A stretch of DNA of 64,000 bases from Atherinomorus stipes (Eukaryota > Chordata > Actinopteri > Atheriniformes > Atherinidae), in contig JALJCO010010492.1 in NCBI GenBank assembly GCA_023101725.1, forward strand, positions 124,001 through 188,000, given 5' to 3'. This document shows, piece by piece, positions 11,101 through 26,100 of this stretch; the first letter of the stretch is position 1; each line of letters starts with the position of its first letter. The position numbers and the translations under genes were made by a program. The notes under the pieces are model-generated. The model made no database searches and was not told where the DNA came from. It saw nothing but the letters and a program-made list of their open reading frames with translations.

Positions 11101-14100
11101 TAATGCCAATATTTTTAACTTTAGTGACACCTCCAGCATCTGAACAGCTGTTTACTTCTATGAAACAACAAAAACAACACTGAGAAAAGAGTTTTGGTGG
11201 CAAAACAATTATTCACTATCATTAAAAGCCTCCCTTGTTCCTTCTATCCATCCACTTCTGCTTCGCTTGCGCCACAGAAATAAAGACGATCAACACTTTT
11301 TTAAAAATTGTTTTTTCTTTTTTTAATGGCACTTTTAGCGAGGATGGTACCTTGTAGTTCCGTTGTAGTTGCTACAATGACAATAAAGATATTCTGATTC
11401 ACTTGTTTTTCTCTGACGAGCTCCGCCAGCGTCCTGCAGCTCCCCCAATTAAAACCCGCAATTAACGTTTATAGAAGTGAATGGCAGACTGTGAGTCAAG
11501 AGTTATAACATTACTTTTCATTTTATCCTTCAATATATTAAATTGGGAGTCAAATGCAGTATCGGCCTCAAATATCAGCAAGTTGTATGGGCTGAGGCTG
11601 ATGAGAAAATATCTGTATCCACCCTGAAATATCTGTGTCAGTCGACCCGTAATCTTGTCATCTCTATGCATGTTGTGCAGACTTGCTCCTTCAGCCTCTG
11701 TTTAGTCTTCCTGTGTGCTGATTTATTGGCCCTTGTTTCTATAAATGTCTGCTTTTGTTTGAATGTATGGAAGAGGATTAGTGCCACTGAAGGAAAAAAA
11801 TCTGAGAAAGTCAGAATTCTGACTTTAAAAGGACTTGAGACAAGATTTAGAAACAAAACTCGCGACTGACGCTTCAGGTAACTGCAGCCACGAGCCAAGC
11901 CGTCACGGGAGCACAAATTGAAGCTATAATGTTGTTTACTCACCTTTTTCTTTGTAGTTCCACTTTTTAGTGTCTTTCAGTTGATCTGGATCGTTTGCTG
12001 ACGGCAGAAGAATCCATAACTATCGCTTACAGTGTTTGAATTTACCGCGACCGTCTTCTTCCTGTATCAAAGCTGCGGATGTAGCGTCATTTGACGTCAC
12101 GTCCGCATGGCAGCGCGGGAAAATTTGGACACGGAATTGCAGCATTTTGCAGCACACAGCCTGTTCAAGGCAACAGAGAGAAACATGGGCGGAAACGTTA
12201 TTTTTGGTATTTAGCGCTTCATCACCCATTAGTATGAAAAAAATGGACATGCATGTTTTTTTTTTTTTTTTTTTTAAATTCCTACCTCTAGTCCCTTAAA
12301 CTCAGAATTTTTTTTTCTGTTTTCAGTGGCCCTAATCCCCGTCCGTATGAAGGAGCTTGATTGTAATGAGGTTATTTAAAGGGTGGATTATTTATTTACT
12401 GTTTAACAGGGTCATCTCTGGAGTAGGGTTGTAATGGGGTAATGTATGTATATTATGTTATGGGGGAGGGGGTACCCCACCAACTGCCTCCCGAGCAGCC
12501 CACCGCCCTCAGGTTTAATCTGAGATGGGTTAAATGTAGAGCATGAATTTCCTAATTTGACTAATTGCAATTACTAAAGTATATCTTTAACGATTATCGG
12601 TAAAATGTTAGCCGCACTAAAATTCCCAACGATTAGTAATACCATTTCATATTTTAATTATTGTTAAAACTGTGATTGATTACTAAGCTTTGAAAAACTA
12701 TAGTAATTGGCTGGAAAAGCAGCAGCAGACCCAGTTTGCAACGTTTAATTTATGAAAAATGACAGAAGGCAACAAAGACACCCACGTGGACCGTACTCTG
12801 GAGAATTTTTCCCCTTTAAAAAGGACAAAGTAGACGTCTAGACCCATTTTGGATGTTTTTAATGATAGTGGGAGGTGATTTCAATAATACCTGATGAATT
12901 TTTTGTTAATAACCGTGATATGAGATTTTCATATTGTAACATCCCTACTTTGGAGACCAATATGCTTTTTTCCTGCCTGTTTTATAACCCTTCCACCGGC
13001 ACGCTTTTTTGTTTCCTTGGGAAAACCCGTTACAAGCCGTTACGATTTTCCGCACCTGTTTAGAGCTAGCTCTAACCGTGTGAACCGACACAAAACGTGA
13101 TGTACCTGACTGCTTTCCACTGATTGGTCAAAGGAAATTTATGTCATACATGTTTCACCTCACCTCTTCTAAAAATATCTGGCTCTGTTTTCGTTGACTA
13201 CAAGCCACAGAGAAAACAACAGCAGTAACACCTAATATAGATGCTCCATTGTTGTTTTTACTTTCTGACCGTGTGTCACGGCAGTCTCAACCGCGCCAAC
13301 TCCACCCACTTCCAGGTCCAAGACTACTGCTTCTCCTGTGTGGAAACAAAAACCGTCCTGGTCTTCTTTAGCGCGTGGCGCTGTACCGTACCCTGTGCAG
13401 CTGCAATGGAAAAGGCCCATAAGACACGAAGCCAGTGGTCCTCATGTCATGTACCACCTCAGAGGAGGTGCACCCTCTTTATGAGAGATGTTTAAGCATA
13501 TTAAAAAGCCACGTTTCCACCAGTGGGTTGGGTCGGGCTGGATCGGTCAACGTTTTTTTTTGCGTCTCCACAGATAAAAACTGGGACGGGTACCCTTATA
13601 TCCGACCCGGCCTACTTTTTTGGTACCCTTCGGTAGGAGTACTGATCTAACCGACCTGGACCAAAGAGGTGGAGCTAACACACAGCAATCTGTTGATAAC
13701 TCCGTCACTTCCCGCGTGACCCGGTGTAAAAACAAAGCTGGATGACTCCTTTGTTTCTGTCACATGTGGTGCTTTGGTTTAAAGGTGTTGCACGGCGATG
13801 ATGTCACGCGATCACGTAGCAGTGCTACCTGGTTTATACTCCGCCTCCAGGGTAAGGGTACAGTATGCTGTAATCAACACATCCGTACCTAAACCCACCC
13901 GATCCGGCCCAGACCTGCGGGTGGAAACGGGGCTAAAGAGACCAACATTTTCTATCAGGCACACTTCAGACATGAGATGCTGATTCCAAGTGAAAGTAGT
14001 ATTTATTGAGCTGTGACAGCTATCAGTGTAGAAGATGCCGTCTCACACTCCAGGGCCCGGTTGTTCAATGCTCGGTTATTTTGACCACTGGTTAACCCCT

Positions 14101-17100
14101 AACGGTCCGTTAAATCCTTAACTTGCCGGCTAATGGCACCATCAAAGTTAACCATAGGGTTAGCATCACTGGTTAGCACCAATGTATCCCACAATTCCCC
14201 ATTTTGTTTACTTCTGGTATTGCTAAAAGTAACGTTGTAAGTCTGTGTCTCCTTATTGCTGTGAGGAAGACTCGGGGTGCCGACTCTCACTTTATTTTCC
14301 CACCGTGAACAGAGCTGCTGTTAGCCACAACACACTCTTCCTCACCCCCCAGTCTCTCCATCCTTCCCCGTTCTCCTCACACTCCTGCGCCCCCCAGCTC
14401 ATCCGGCCTCACAGCACAGCAAACCCTCAGTAACAGAACAGACAGGACACAGAAAGTATTGATAAGCAAACGATCCCTTTCACTTCAAGGAAAAAGAGGC
14501 AGAAATTTCTCTGCTGATGAAGAAAATGTCATTCAGATCAAAGAAGCAGATATTAATCTTTCTAAATAGTGAGTCCATGTCCACATTTATTTATTTATTT
14601 ATTTTGCTATACTGGTAAGATCCCAGAGGGGAAATTAGGGCTCTGCATTTTACCCATCTCTGTACTGTGAGTATCAGAGAGCAGTGGGCTGCTACTTACA
14701 GCGCTCGGGGAGCAGTTGGTGGGGTTGAGGACCTTGCTCAGGGGTCCACAGTGGTTCTTTTGTTTGTTGTGGTTTGTTGCACGCTCCAAATCAACTCGCA
14801 AAGGATTACATAGACCTGAATGCATTCTTTCCAGAGATGGTGCGCAGCATTCGTTAGAATAATCCCCGATGTCAAAATCAAGGCCACGATAAACGCTGTC
14901 CTTCCTTCTCTGAACCGGCATCATGAACGCAGCGTCTGCAGCAAACGCCATAATGAGAGATAACCACATCGTTAAAACTTTAGCGCCGGTCCTTAGGTGT
15001 GTTAACTTTAACGGTAAGATAACACATAGTTAAAGTTAAATGAGTATTGAACAACAAGATAACCGGACTGTTAAAGTTAACAGTCAGCTAAATGTATTTA
15101 ACGGCTGGTTAAAAAATAACCGAGTTTGAACAACTGGGCCCTGCTGGTTAAATCAACCTGCACATGTGTTTTCTTCCTCAGAGTGATCTTTGCTTTGGGC
15201 ATCTCCATGACGTTCATCAACATCCCCGTGGAGTGGTTCTCTGTCGGCTTCAACTGGACCTGGATGCTGCTGTTCGGGGACATCAGACAGGGCATCTTCT
15301 ACTCCATGCTGCTCTCCTTCTGGATCATCTTCTGTGGGGAGCATCTCATGGTACCACATAAACCTTCATTCAAAGATCGAATCTGCTGAAATTAAGTTCT
15401 TATGTGTTTCTTCGTTCTATACTGTAGCTGAGGGTGATGGTCTCACCAGTACTACCAGTTCACAAGTTGCAGACATGTTTGTCAAACATCATTTAGTGAC
15501 TTACTGGTTGTTGTTGGGACTAGATGGATGCTTATTGTGTGTGTGGACGTCTGCTTTCTTCACTCTTCGTGTATGTGTGCATGTCTGTTTTCATCTTTAA
15601 GCTCCTGCATCAGGAATGTCCAGTTCTGGTCCTTCAGGCCTGCAGACCTGCAGGGTTCAGATGTTTCTCTGATCATTAACAGGATAAAGGGGCACTTTAT
15701 TTCTTTTCAACCTGGACCTATTTTCTAGGATGAAATACGTTCACTTACTCACCAGTTTTGGTGCAACTTGTATTCCTTCAGGAGATATTTAGATCCACTC
15801 CAGATTAGCGTATGTCCAATATAATGGAAGTGATGCGGGAAAACGAACACAGCCTCTAAATGATCATCATCTGCCACAAACTCCTTCATTTCACCAATGT
15901 TTTGTTACGAAACATTAGTCGGACCCCCCTGTGAGCTCAAAGTGGCTTTGAGTTGCTTATTTGTAGTGATCCGTCCTTATTTACAGACATTTAGTTACTA
16001 TGGTGTCGCACAACAGTGATGTCATCAAAGCTGCCGCAGTAGAAATGTCAGCAAAATACTAAAATGTGCAAAGCGCGGCCTCAGTGCAGATGATTGACAG
16101 CTGACATACTCTGGGTTAAATGCTAACTGAGCTAACTCGAAACAGGAACTAACGTAAATTAGCCCTCTAAGCAGCGTGATAAAGGGAAAGCACGTTTGGA
16201 CTTGCTGTTAGCTGCTAAAAACCACCATGTGGCTACTTTGCTGCAGACTGAGACCTTAACGAGAGCAAACAAGGAGCTAACTGCTAGCCACCGTCCGGTA
16301 GGCCGGCTTCTGGTCTGCCGGCTTCTGGTCTGCCGTCTGTCAATCAAAAGGATATGCCCCTAATCATAAGTAATTTCAAGATTAAGTAACATCTAAACGG
16401 ATGAGTTCTAAAAAAAAATTCACCCCCCTCACAGTTGACATGAAGGTAAACTAGGGCTGTAACGGTATGTGTATTTGTGTCGAACTGATCGGTACACTGC
16501 TCGGTTCGGCACGACCCTGTACCAAACTGTTGGGCGGAGGATTTCTTTATTCAGCTCTTTATTGTTTCATTAAGTTTTTGCCTGCCACCGGACATATTTA
16601 AATGACGGACCAATGAAACTTCGCACTTACCATCCTGTTTCGAAGCTTGTTGAGATACAGGAGCACCGTCTAGCCTCAAGTCCTCCACGTGGGAGCACCT
16701 CAGTTTTGATGAAGAGGGAGGGGGAAAAAAAGCCGACAAAAGCAGCGTGCCGACTCGGTCTCGTATTAACACGAACATTTCCAACATGTTATAACGCATG
16801 TAAAGCGACACCACACAAGTTTGAATGTAACTGGTATGACTAGAAAACAGACTAATTTAGCGCAAACAAGTGTAAAAACAGCAGTATGTTACTTATTTAT
16901 GCTTTTTTTTTTTTTAATGCTATGTTTACTTTTGTGATGAGGATGAGTGAAATGAAAGGGGAGCTGTTTCTGTTAAATGCTGCTCTTAAAACTCAAATGG
17001 TGAGGTGAAAGCATGTTTTAAAAAATAATTGAAAAGTGTAAAAAAAAAAAAAAAAAAAACAGCAGCATTTTATTTTAAAATATTTTCTTTATGGTTATTC

Positions 17101-20100
17101 TTTACTTATTCAAACAATATGTCTGAAAAACAAAAAAAACCCAGCTTTGATGTTAAATTTTAGTGAACTCGTTAAGAAAACATACCGTATTTTCCAGACT
17201 ATAAGTCGCTCCTGAGTATAATTTGCATCAGTCAAAAAATGCATCATGAAGAGTAAAAAAAAAAACATAAGTCGCACCGGACTTTAAGTTGCATTTATTT
17301 ATCTAAAATAGGATTTTTCGTATCCAACTTGTTACTGCTAAAAATTACCATTATTATCAGTCCACTTCTGAAGTTAATACCTGTAAATAATCATAAACAT
17401 CATAACGAAGAAGGATAAACGTGTTTTTTGAGGAGTTGTTCCACCACACAGGCAGTACAGCCAGATGTCCAAAATGAACTCCTCTCACTGAGAGGAGGCT
17501 ATTTTGGGATTTTTGCCCTTGGAGCAGAATATAGTTGTCACAAGCCTACAGCGCCCTCTTTTCAGATTAGATGGTAATATTTACTCCTTTGCTCAAGTCA
17601 GTCAATATAAATTAATACTCTTAAAATATGTTAAATTGTATATATTTTGGTATATAAGTTGCAGAAGCAGCCAAACTGAAAAAATTGCGACTTATAGTCT
17701 GGAAAATATGGTAATTGTATTTTTTTCCATTACTGTATCGGGGGGGGTGAATAGGGTAGGAGACGCTGCTGTCAGACGTCTGCTGAGCACGAGAATACAA
17801 CGTGCAGAGTGAGGCGAGGTGCTGCGATGGGGAGAGGAGAGAGAGGAGAGAGAGGCGAGAGAGGCATGCCCCCGGACCCCCCTGGAGGGGTCGGGTGTTG
17901 GTCACCATTTTCACCTCTGATGAGTTTGCAGGTCTGCTATGGGGATTTTGGAGCCCCTAGTGGATAAAGGGAGAACTACAATTATTAAACTTGACTTCTG
18001 GGCTTCTCTCTTTTCCAGCAGAGTTTGCTCCTTGTCATTTACGTACATATAGGAGCTTAAATGAGGCTGGAAAAAGATGAAAGTACAACAATCACTGTCT
18101 TAATGAAAACTTTGCAGAGAGAAATTTCTGTAGCTCCACCAGAGCCGTTCTTCTGGCCACACCGAGCTTTTTCTGTGTTCTCGGACCTTCTGGAGCTGAG
18201 CCTTTATTATCTGGCTCGTTACCATGAAGATGCTCAGCAGCATCACATCACGATTTCATGACAGTTTGTGTAAAAAAAAAAAAAAAGGACCTGGTACATA
18301 ACGAAGAACAAGGCTCATATTTCTCACACCAAGATCCCAAAATCCTGAATGCATCATCAGTGAGCAGAGAGTGGTCTTCCAGGGTCTTTTTATAATCAAC
18401 GTGGAGGAATCTGAACTTGATCCCTCGGATGTTTGTTCCTCCTGCTGACCTGCAGGCCTGCATGCCAACTCTGAGCTCACTTGCAGCCGTTTAGATCCAA
18501 AAGGTGTTTCTAGACTTGGCAGCGTCGCGCTCGACTCTTTATTGTCTTGAACTAAAAAGGATTAACTGTGTGTCAGACCAAACAAGAGATATTGTTCGCT
18601 CAAAGGAATGCTTCTACTGCTCTGCATCTTTTCAACTGTCCTCTGTCTGCTTTTAACATAACAAAATGTAGATCACTACTAACTCAACCAGCAGGCCGGC
18701 TGGATATTAAAGCTCAGACTGGAAGCTCGAAGCTTCCAGTGAGTCAGCTTGATTGCGATGATAAATACTAAGATGGGGTGTGTTCATTATGCTTGTTTGG
18801 TAAATGTGTCCCACCCAGCTATCAGGACTTTACAGCCTTATAAAGCAACACTATAAAACATAAAATACAGCTGTTTGTTAAGAGCAGGATATATTTATTG
18901 GCAGACACACTTTGCATCTTAATTCCTATAAATCTGCAAACTGTGAGCCTTCAATCATAGTAAATTTCAGTGTTTACAAAACAAAAATAGATCAAGGACT
19001 GGGTAAAGTACACACTCAAAAATAGAGGTACCAATTTGTACTTAAAAAGGGTACAAAGCTTGTTGCTGGGGGTGTTCCTTTCTGAAAGACAATTCTGTAC
19101 CCTTCGGTCCTGGTCCATTTTTGTACCTTATAAGTGTATGAGTTAAAACAGTACAAATAAACCAATTAAAAATGATGAATAAAAGTCAATAAAATAGAGA
19201 TTATGACAACAATCAAAGATGCTAATATTAAATAAATAATTATTATATAAATATTAGTCCAAACACACATATAATTATACATGTAATTATTACTATGATT
19301 ACTATGATTATTATGAAAATCATAATATAATGAAAATAATTATACTACTGTTTAGCAGTACTGCTATTTATAGTTATTGTACAAGCTACACACATTTTTC
19401 AATGCTGCAGGTACCCTTAGGGTTGAATGGTACAAATTTGTACTTTATATTACTTTGGACCCTTTTTCATAGTATATAGGTACTTCTGGCCTCATAAAGA
19501 CCAATGTTGTACTTTTGAGAGAAAATGTTTTCAAATTTTGTCAAAAATGTACCTACAGGGACAGAAATGTTCCTGTCTCGTACCTCTGTTTTTGAGTGTG
19601 TAGAGAAATGGAAATACAACATTCGTTTTGAAGAATCTCCGTTTTCATCGTTTATTTTCCGTACTATAAGCCGTATCAGTCATAAAATGCATCATAAAGA
19701 ATAGCAACAATATTAGCAATAACCAGGTTACAAACGGCCATGTACAGTAAACACCGCCAAAAACCTGGATATGCTCATTCAGGTTTTTAAAAACCGGAGA
19801 ATTACCCCGGAGTTGCTCCTTTTCTACTTTGAATATTAGATCATGTACAGGGTAAATGGGTTTTGGAATATCACTATCCAAATGAAGATTAAACTGCTCT
19901 GTCAAACATGCTCTATCTGCAAGGACTCTTGGTCTTTGAGTAACCCACAGGGAATATTTGTATCAGCGATCAAGTACTCCCTTGGGTACTTTGTTTTTTA
20001 TCACAGTAACAATAAGTGACAATGAAAAAACATCAGCCTAATCTTTTTGTGTTATAAATCCATCACGATGTTCTGTCTTGAGAGCCCTGACATAATACTA

Positions 20101-23100
20101 GAAGCCACAAAACTACTTCAGGTTAGTTCAGGTAGTACACCTGTATATTAAATCTGTATATGAGAACAAATTTTACATTTATTCAAACGGTCCAAACAGC
20201 AAAAATAACTTGGCTTATAAAAATCACAAAATTGTGCAACTGTAAAATACAACCTGATGAGTCAAATTTATTGTTTTTATCCTGAGATGAAAAATTATTT
20301 CCATGGGGAATTTCTTTGACATATCGCACACGGTAACATTTCGCCCATCCCTACTCACCATTATCTGGCAAAGTTTGGTAAGGACTGGCATAACGCAGGA
20401 AAATTATCATGGCGGTTGGCCTCAGTGAACTTCACCATTATAACCAGTTCCCACCGGTCCTGACTGAGACCTTCATCCAAAGCAGGGGTGCCCAAGTCCG
20501 GTCCTCAAGAGCTACTATCCTGCTTTTCTTTTTTTTTTTTTTAGAGCAAACCCTCTCCAACACACTTGAATCAAATGGTTAATTTCCTCATGCACATGTC
20601 ATTCAGCTCTGCAGAGGCCTGATAACGAGCCATTCATTTGATTCAGGTGTGTTGGAGAAGGGATGCAACAAAACTCTGTGGAATAGGGGATTATCACGCT
20701 TACCGGAAGTTCCCGGATTTTGGACACTTCCTCTTCCGGGCCATGTTAACGACAGCCGTTCCTGCTCTGTTATACTGTTTAAATCGGATAAACTCCAAAC
20801 ATACTTAAGTTTTCATTCCAGACCGAAGTGATACTGGATCAAAAGCTGGATCAAAGCGATCGATTCGCCGCGGTGAATGACCGAACTTTATAATAAAACA
20901 CACGTTTGTTTGTCGCCGATGGGGCACAACACCGGCACTTCACAGCATGCTAGCATTAGCCAGCTAGCGTTAACTGACGTGCTTAACATTGTGCGTGTTA
21001 AAACACACAAACATCTGAAAATCGGGTCTGTACCCCCCCGTTTCCAGTGGAACAACTGGGGACTGCCAAGAAAGGAGACGCTTTCAGATGCTTGTGTGTT
21101 TTCAGCCGCACAAAGTTAGGCACGTCATCAAGCTGGCTAATGCTTACAGGCTAACACGACTGTGCAGACTGCTGGCTACAAACAAACGTGTGTCGTTTTA
21201 TTATAAAGTTCGGTCCTTCACTGCGGCGAATCGGTCGTTTTGATCCACTTCTTCCTTAGCATCACTCAGTCTGGAATGAAAACTTGGCATTGGCGTTTAT
21301 CCGATTTACAAAGTTTAACAGAGTAGTAGTCAGCGGACTACTGTTAGCAGGCTAGCATTAGCCAACTTGATGACGTGCCTAACTTTGTGCGGCTGAAAAC
21401 ACACAAGCATCTGAAAGCGTCTCCTTTCTTGGCAGTCCCCAGTTGTTCCACTGGAAACGGGGGGGTACAGACCCGATTTTCAGATGTATGTGTGTTTTAA
21501 GACGCACAAAGTTAAGCACGTCGGTAAACGCTAGCTGGCTAATGCTAGCATGCCGGTGTTGTGCCCCACCGGCTGCAAACAAACATGCTACGTTGTTTTA
21601 TTATAAAGTGCGGCCCTTCACTCTGGAGAATCGCTTTGATCCACTTCTTCCTTAGTATCACTTCAGTCTGGAATCCGTGAAAATTTCAGTAGGGTTGGCG
21701 TTTATTCACGTTATCTACGAAGTAAAGCAGGGACATTGAACTGGACCGGAAGTGGGCCGTCTAACTGTTTAAAACCGGAAGTTTGGAACACGGAAGCGTG
21801 ATAATCCCCTATAGTAGCTCTCAAGGACTTGGGCGCCCCTGATTTAGGCCCAATCTCCATCCTCCCCCTTAACCCTTCCCTCCATTTTGTGTGTTCACGT
21901 GTAGGGGTAGGGGTGTCTCAATCCTGTTAGGACAGAGGAGGTAGGGGTATATAACCCTTCAAACGAAGGGTTTTCCAATGCACACTTATAACGGAGGGGT
22001 ATAACAATCACTGGCAAGATGTCTGCTACCAATCCCCAAAAAATCCACAAATGTTAATATTTTCTCCATAGATAATTTAAAAAGTATGAAAACTGTTGTA
22101 TTGCCTAGTTTGATGCTGTTTAAATGTTTAATAGTAATTTTTTGGGGGAAATGCACATGAAAAAAAATGGCTAATACTACATTGATGCTTCAGTTACATT
22201 AACACTACCAGGCTGAAAACCAGCGGTGCTCTGTAGGCAGCTACACTGATAGATGATCAATAAAAACTTCAGCAACATCACTGCTGGTCATCTTTACCTG
22301 GAGGTCCTTTGTGGGATGTAACACAAGCAGGAATGTCATGCACATATCGAACTTGCTTGTCAACGTTAACCCACAGCAGTAGACGGCTGATTTGAGATTT
22401 GCGCTGACAGCTCAGTGCGAATCTGCATACACACAAGCCGATGGATCACTGATGACGTATGTGATTGTTGAAGGGGTGTCCCAATTTGTAGGGGTTGATT
22501 TTTAGCCCTACCCCTCGTAGCTTCGTTTTAAGTGGCAAGGGGAAGGGGGTAAGAAAGAGAAATGAGATTGGGCCTTAAAGTGCCTGGGGGGCTCTGGTGG
22601 AAACGGGAAGCGTGGATGTGGATGGCACAGCTCCAGCTATGCCTCAATTCCCATTTCCACTACACGTTCTCTCCTGTTATTGAGGAATGTGACACACAAT
22701 AGGGGATTATCTTGCTTCCGTGTTCCGGTTTCCGGAACTTGTCATATTTGGGTATTTCCAGTTCCGGGGCAGTTCAACAATGGCTAAATCCAAGTCTTGA
22801 TGTCACTGCTCTGTTCCACTGTGTAAATCTAATAAACAACGCCAGCCCTACCTAAGTTTTCATGGATTCCCGACTGAAGTGATTCTAAGGAAGAGTTGGA
22901 TCAAAGTGATTCGCCGGAGTGAAGGGCCGAACTTTATAATAAAACAAGGTAGCACGTTTATTTGTAGCCGGCGCTTCAATGATGCAGACTACACAGCTAG
23001 CGTTAGCAGGCTAGTGTTTGCTGACAAGCCTAACTTTGTGCGTCTTAAAGCACACAAGCATCTGAAAATCAGGTCTGTACCCTCCTGTTTCCAGTGGAAC

Positions 23101-26100
23101 AACTGGGGACTGCCAAGAAAGGAGACACTTTCAGATGTTTGTGTTTTCAGCCGCACAAAGTTAGGCACGTCAGCAAACGCTAGCTGGCTAACACTAGCCT
23201 GCCAGTGCCATAGCGTAGTCTGCATCATTGACGTGCCAGCTACAAATAAACGTGCTACCTTGTTTTATTATAAAGTTCGGCCCTTCAGTCCAGCAAATCA
23301 CTTGATATGCACTTGATAGGCTACACTTTCAGCTGTGACAGCTCTCTTGTCAAATCCTTGATTTCTTCCTCCAGGTGCTACATGTGTTTATGCTAGCTGA
23401 ACATCATGGCCTAAGCCAGCTGATGCTCTTTTATAAGCGGTCTCCTTTCTTGGCAGCCCCCAGTTGTTCCACTGGAAACGGGAGGGTACAGACCCGATTT
23501 TCAGATGTTTGTGTTTTTTCGGCCGCACAAAGTTAGGCACATCAGCAAACGCTAGCTGGCTAACGCCAGCTGTGTAGTCTACCGGCTACAAACAAACGTG
23601 CTACGTTGTTTTTTTATAAAGTTCGGCCCTTCACCCCGGCAGATCGATCGCTTTGATCCACTTCAGTCGGGAATCAATGAAAACTTAAACCTAAATTCCG
23701 GAAAGTTCCAGAAAGCGTGATAATCCCCTATAATGTCAAGTACTACTAGTGGGTCAGTACCAGTATCCCTCTTGCCTGTTATCCGTTGACTATTGGCCGT
23801 CAATCACTCTTCCTATGGTAGTAAGTGATGGATGGCCAATAGACAAAACATGCGATGAGAACAGATATGATTGGCGGATGTTTTTGAGTCCCATTAATTT
23901 CACAGTTGATGTATGATAATATTTATATATTTAAAGCTTTTAATCAATTATGCATATGAGGCAGTGAATCCAATTTCATTGAATATTGGAAAAATTATGT
24001 AAAGAAACATCTTCTACAGGGTTCCTGCAGGGTCTTAAAAGGTCTTAAGTCTTAAATTTACAAATCTGCATTTAATACCTTAAAAAGTCCTTAAATTTGA
24101 CAGTTGTGGCATTAAATTTCATATGGTAGGTCTTAAATTCTTCCGCTCCAACAGATTTCAGTCATTTAGAAAAATGAGAGTAAAAACACAACAACAAAAA
24201 AAACCCCAACAGATCCACTTGTTTTTCACAACCAATAAATCTTGACAGAGCCTTTATATTAGCCAATCGGGAAGATCAGGGTGGGTCTTTGCACAGCCGT
24301 CACCTGTCAGCCTGAGGTTTGCGTGTTTGTGTAAACATCTTCAAAGAAAATTTCAAACTAGGTACCAATGATAGATGTAGGTAATGATGGCCAAAAGTTG
24401 TTGTTCAGTCTATCTTTTTTGACAATATCTTTGTGTAGGAACCCTGCTTTTATACTATCTTTTAACATTTAAAAATTTGTTAAATTGTATATATTTTCAA
24501 ATATAAGTTGTACTGTACCTGATTTTAAGTCGTAGGAGTAGCCAAAGTATGAAAAAAGTGTGACTTATAGTCCCCAAAATATGACACCTACCAGGTTTAA
24601 CATTTAGGTACAATTTATTCTGTATTAGTATCAATCAGAATGATCCAAATTCCTGTTTGAATAATGGTAAAAAGCCAGTTTCAACTCTGTTTGGAAAAAC
24701 CTGGAAATCAAAGACTTGTGTTGGATACTTGATGGAAAAATGGTGTCGTCCATCTCATCTGGTTGCCATTTCTGTCCAGGAAACGGAGTTCTATGAAGCA
24801 CCGATTCTGGGCAGAGGACAACTGGTGATGCTTGCAGGCTGTCTACCAGTCATCATATTCGTCCCTGAACTTGACCCTCGTCTCACAAAAAAGCTGCAGG
24901 TCATTATCATCCAACATCTGTGGTTTGACCTGGATTGGGGCAGTCATGGGGATGTTTTTCTCTCCTGCACCGAACTTTGGGACCAATGATGAGCTCCATG
25001 TCTGCCTCAGACAGGATGATCGTCTCGTTGTCGCTCCTCTGCTCAGCTAGCTGCCTGGCTCTTCTCTACTTGGCTTTGCGAGATGATTTAATTTGCTTTC
25101 AAGCTTCTTTCAAAGCAGCTAAGGTCTTTGCGGTGATGTTGCTTTTACCTTTTACACCACATGCTCTTAGCCATGATGTCACTTCCTCCTCAAGCTGCTT
25201 GTGATGCAGTAACGGGTCATGAAATAATATTGAGCATCTGATGATGACTGCATACGTTTGTACCCCAGGAAGAATAGCGGCAGCCGTGAGCTAATAGAGA
25301 TCAACAGTTAACATTTGCTGTGTCCCAAATCTCCTACTTCCATACTCAATACCCAAAATCCCAAATTGAGTACACTAACCATACTATGTACTCAATGGCT
25401 CAGTACGTGATTTTTGAGTTCGTAGTGCTGTCCCAAATCGTATACTCCTGTGCGAGTACTCACCAAATGAAAGCACAATGTCAACTTCTTCTTCTACGCT
25501 AATTTAAAACCGGCTTACTGCCACAGTACACTGCCATCATCTTCTGCCGGCGCTTTTCACCTTTGAGTGTTATTTCTCACCACAAAAACATGAACGCCAA
25601 AATCGGCGTCAGCAAATCGATGTCTTACTGCTAATGGCTGAAGCTGCGCACCTGAGACTGCAAGCTGCCATTTTTCCGCCCGTGATGAGTGCGATGAGTT
25701 TCTTCTTCTTTTATGGCAGTTTGTTACCCATTTCAGGAAGCATTACCACCACCTACTGAACCAAATTCAGGACGAGAGAGTGCGGTGAGTGTCCACAACC
25801 TACTCAAAATCTTGACTGGTTTGAGTACGTCATGCGGGTACTTTTGCATACTCAATTTTCACATACTATGCATACTGTTTTTCATTTTGATGCAGTATAC
25901 TCAAAATTTTGAGTATGGAAGTAGGCGATTTGAGACAAGGCAATTATTTATCCCAAAGCCAGCTACTGGTCCTGGATGAAAAATCTGAACTGGCTGGTGG
26001 TGGCAAGTGACTGGGCAGGAACCCTTATTGTAATTTATGCATGTCACTCGTGCATGCGCACAACTGCCCTTGATGGTCAGAAAGCTTTGGAAGTCCATTG

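Larger units (their letters stand above)
10100..11680 (-). mobile_element. TATCGGCC-family repeat, split by later insertions
   Basis: Pieces at 10100-10260 and 11535-11640 match, on the minus strand, the repeats at 45415-45730 and 61590-62075 (shared stretches include GTGCACTTGTAAACTAATAT and GATACTGCATTTGA). The two pieces are separated by a Tc1-like MITE (10263-10766) and a TTAA-type element (about 10792-11508), so both inserted later. Confidence 0.6.

Noticed and set aside
24657..24989. 110-codon plus-strand ORF
   Set aside because: It lies opposite a decayed minus-strand coding relic that looks more protein-like; no family found for the plus frame.
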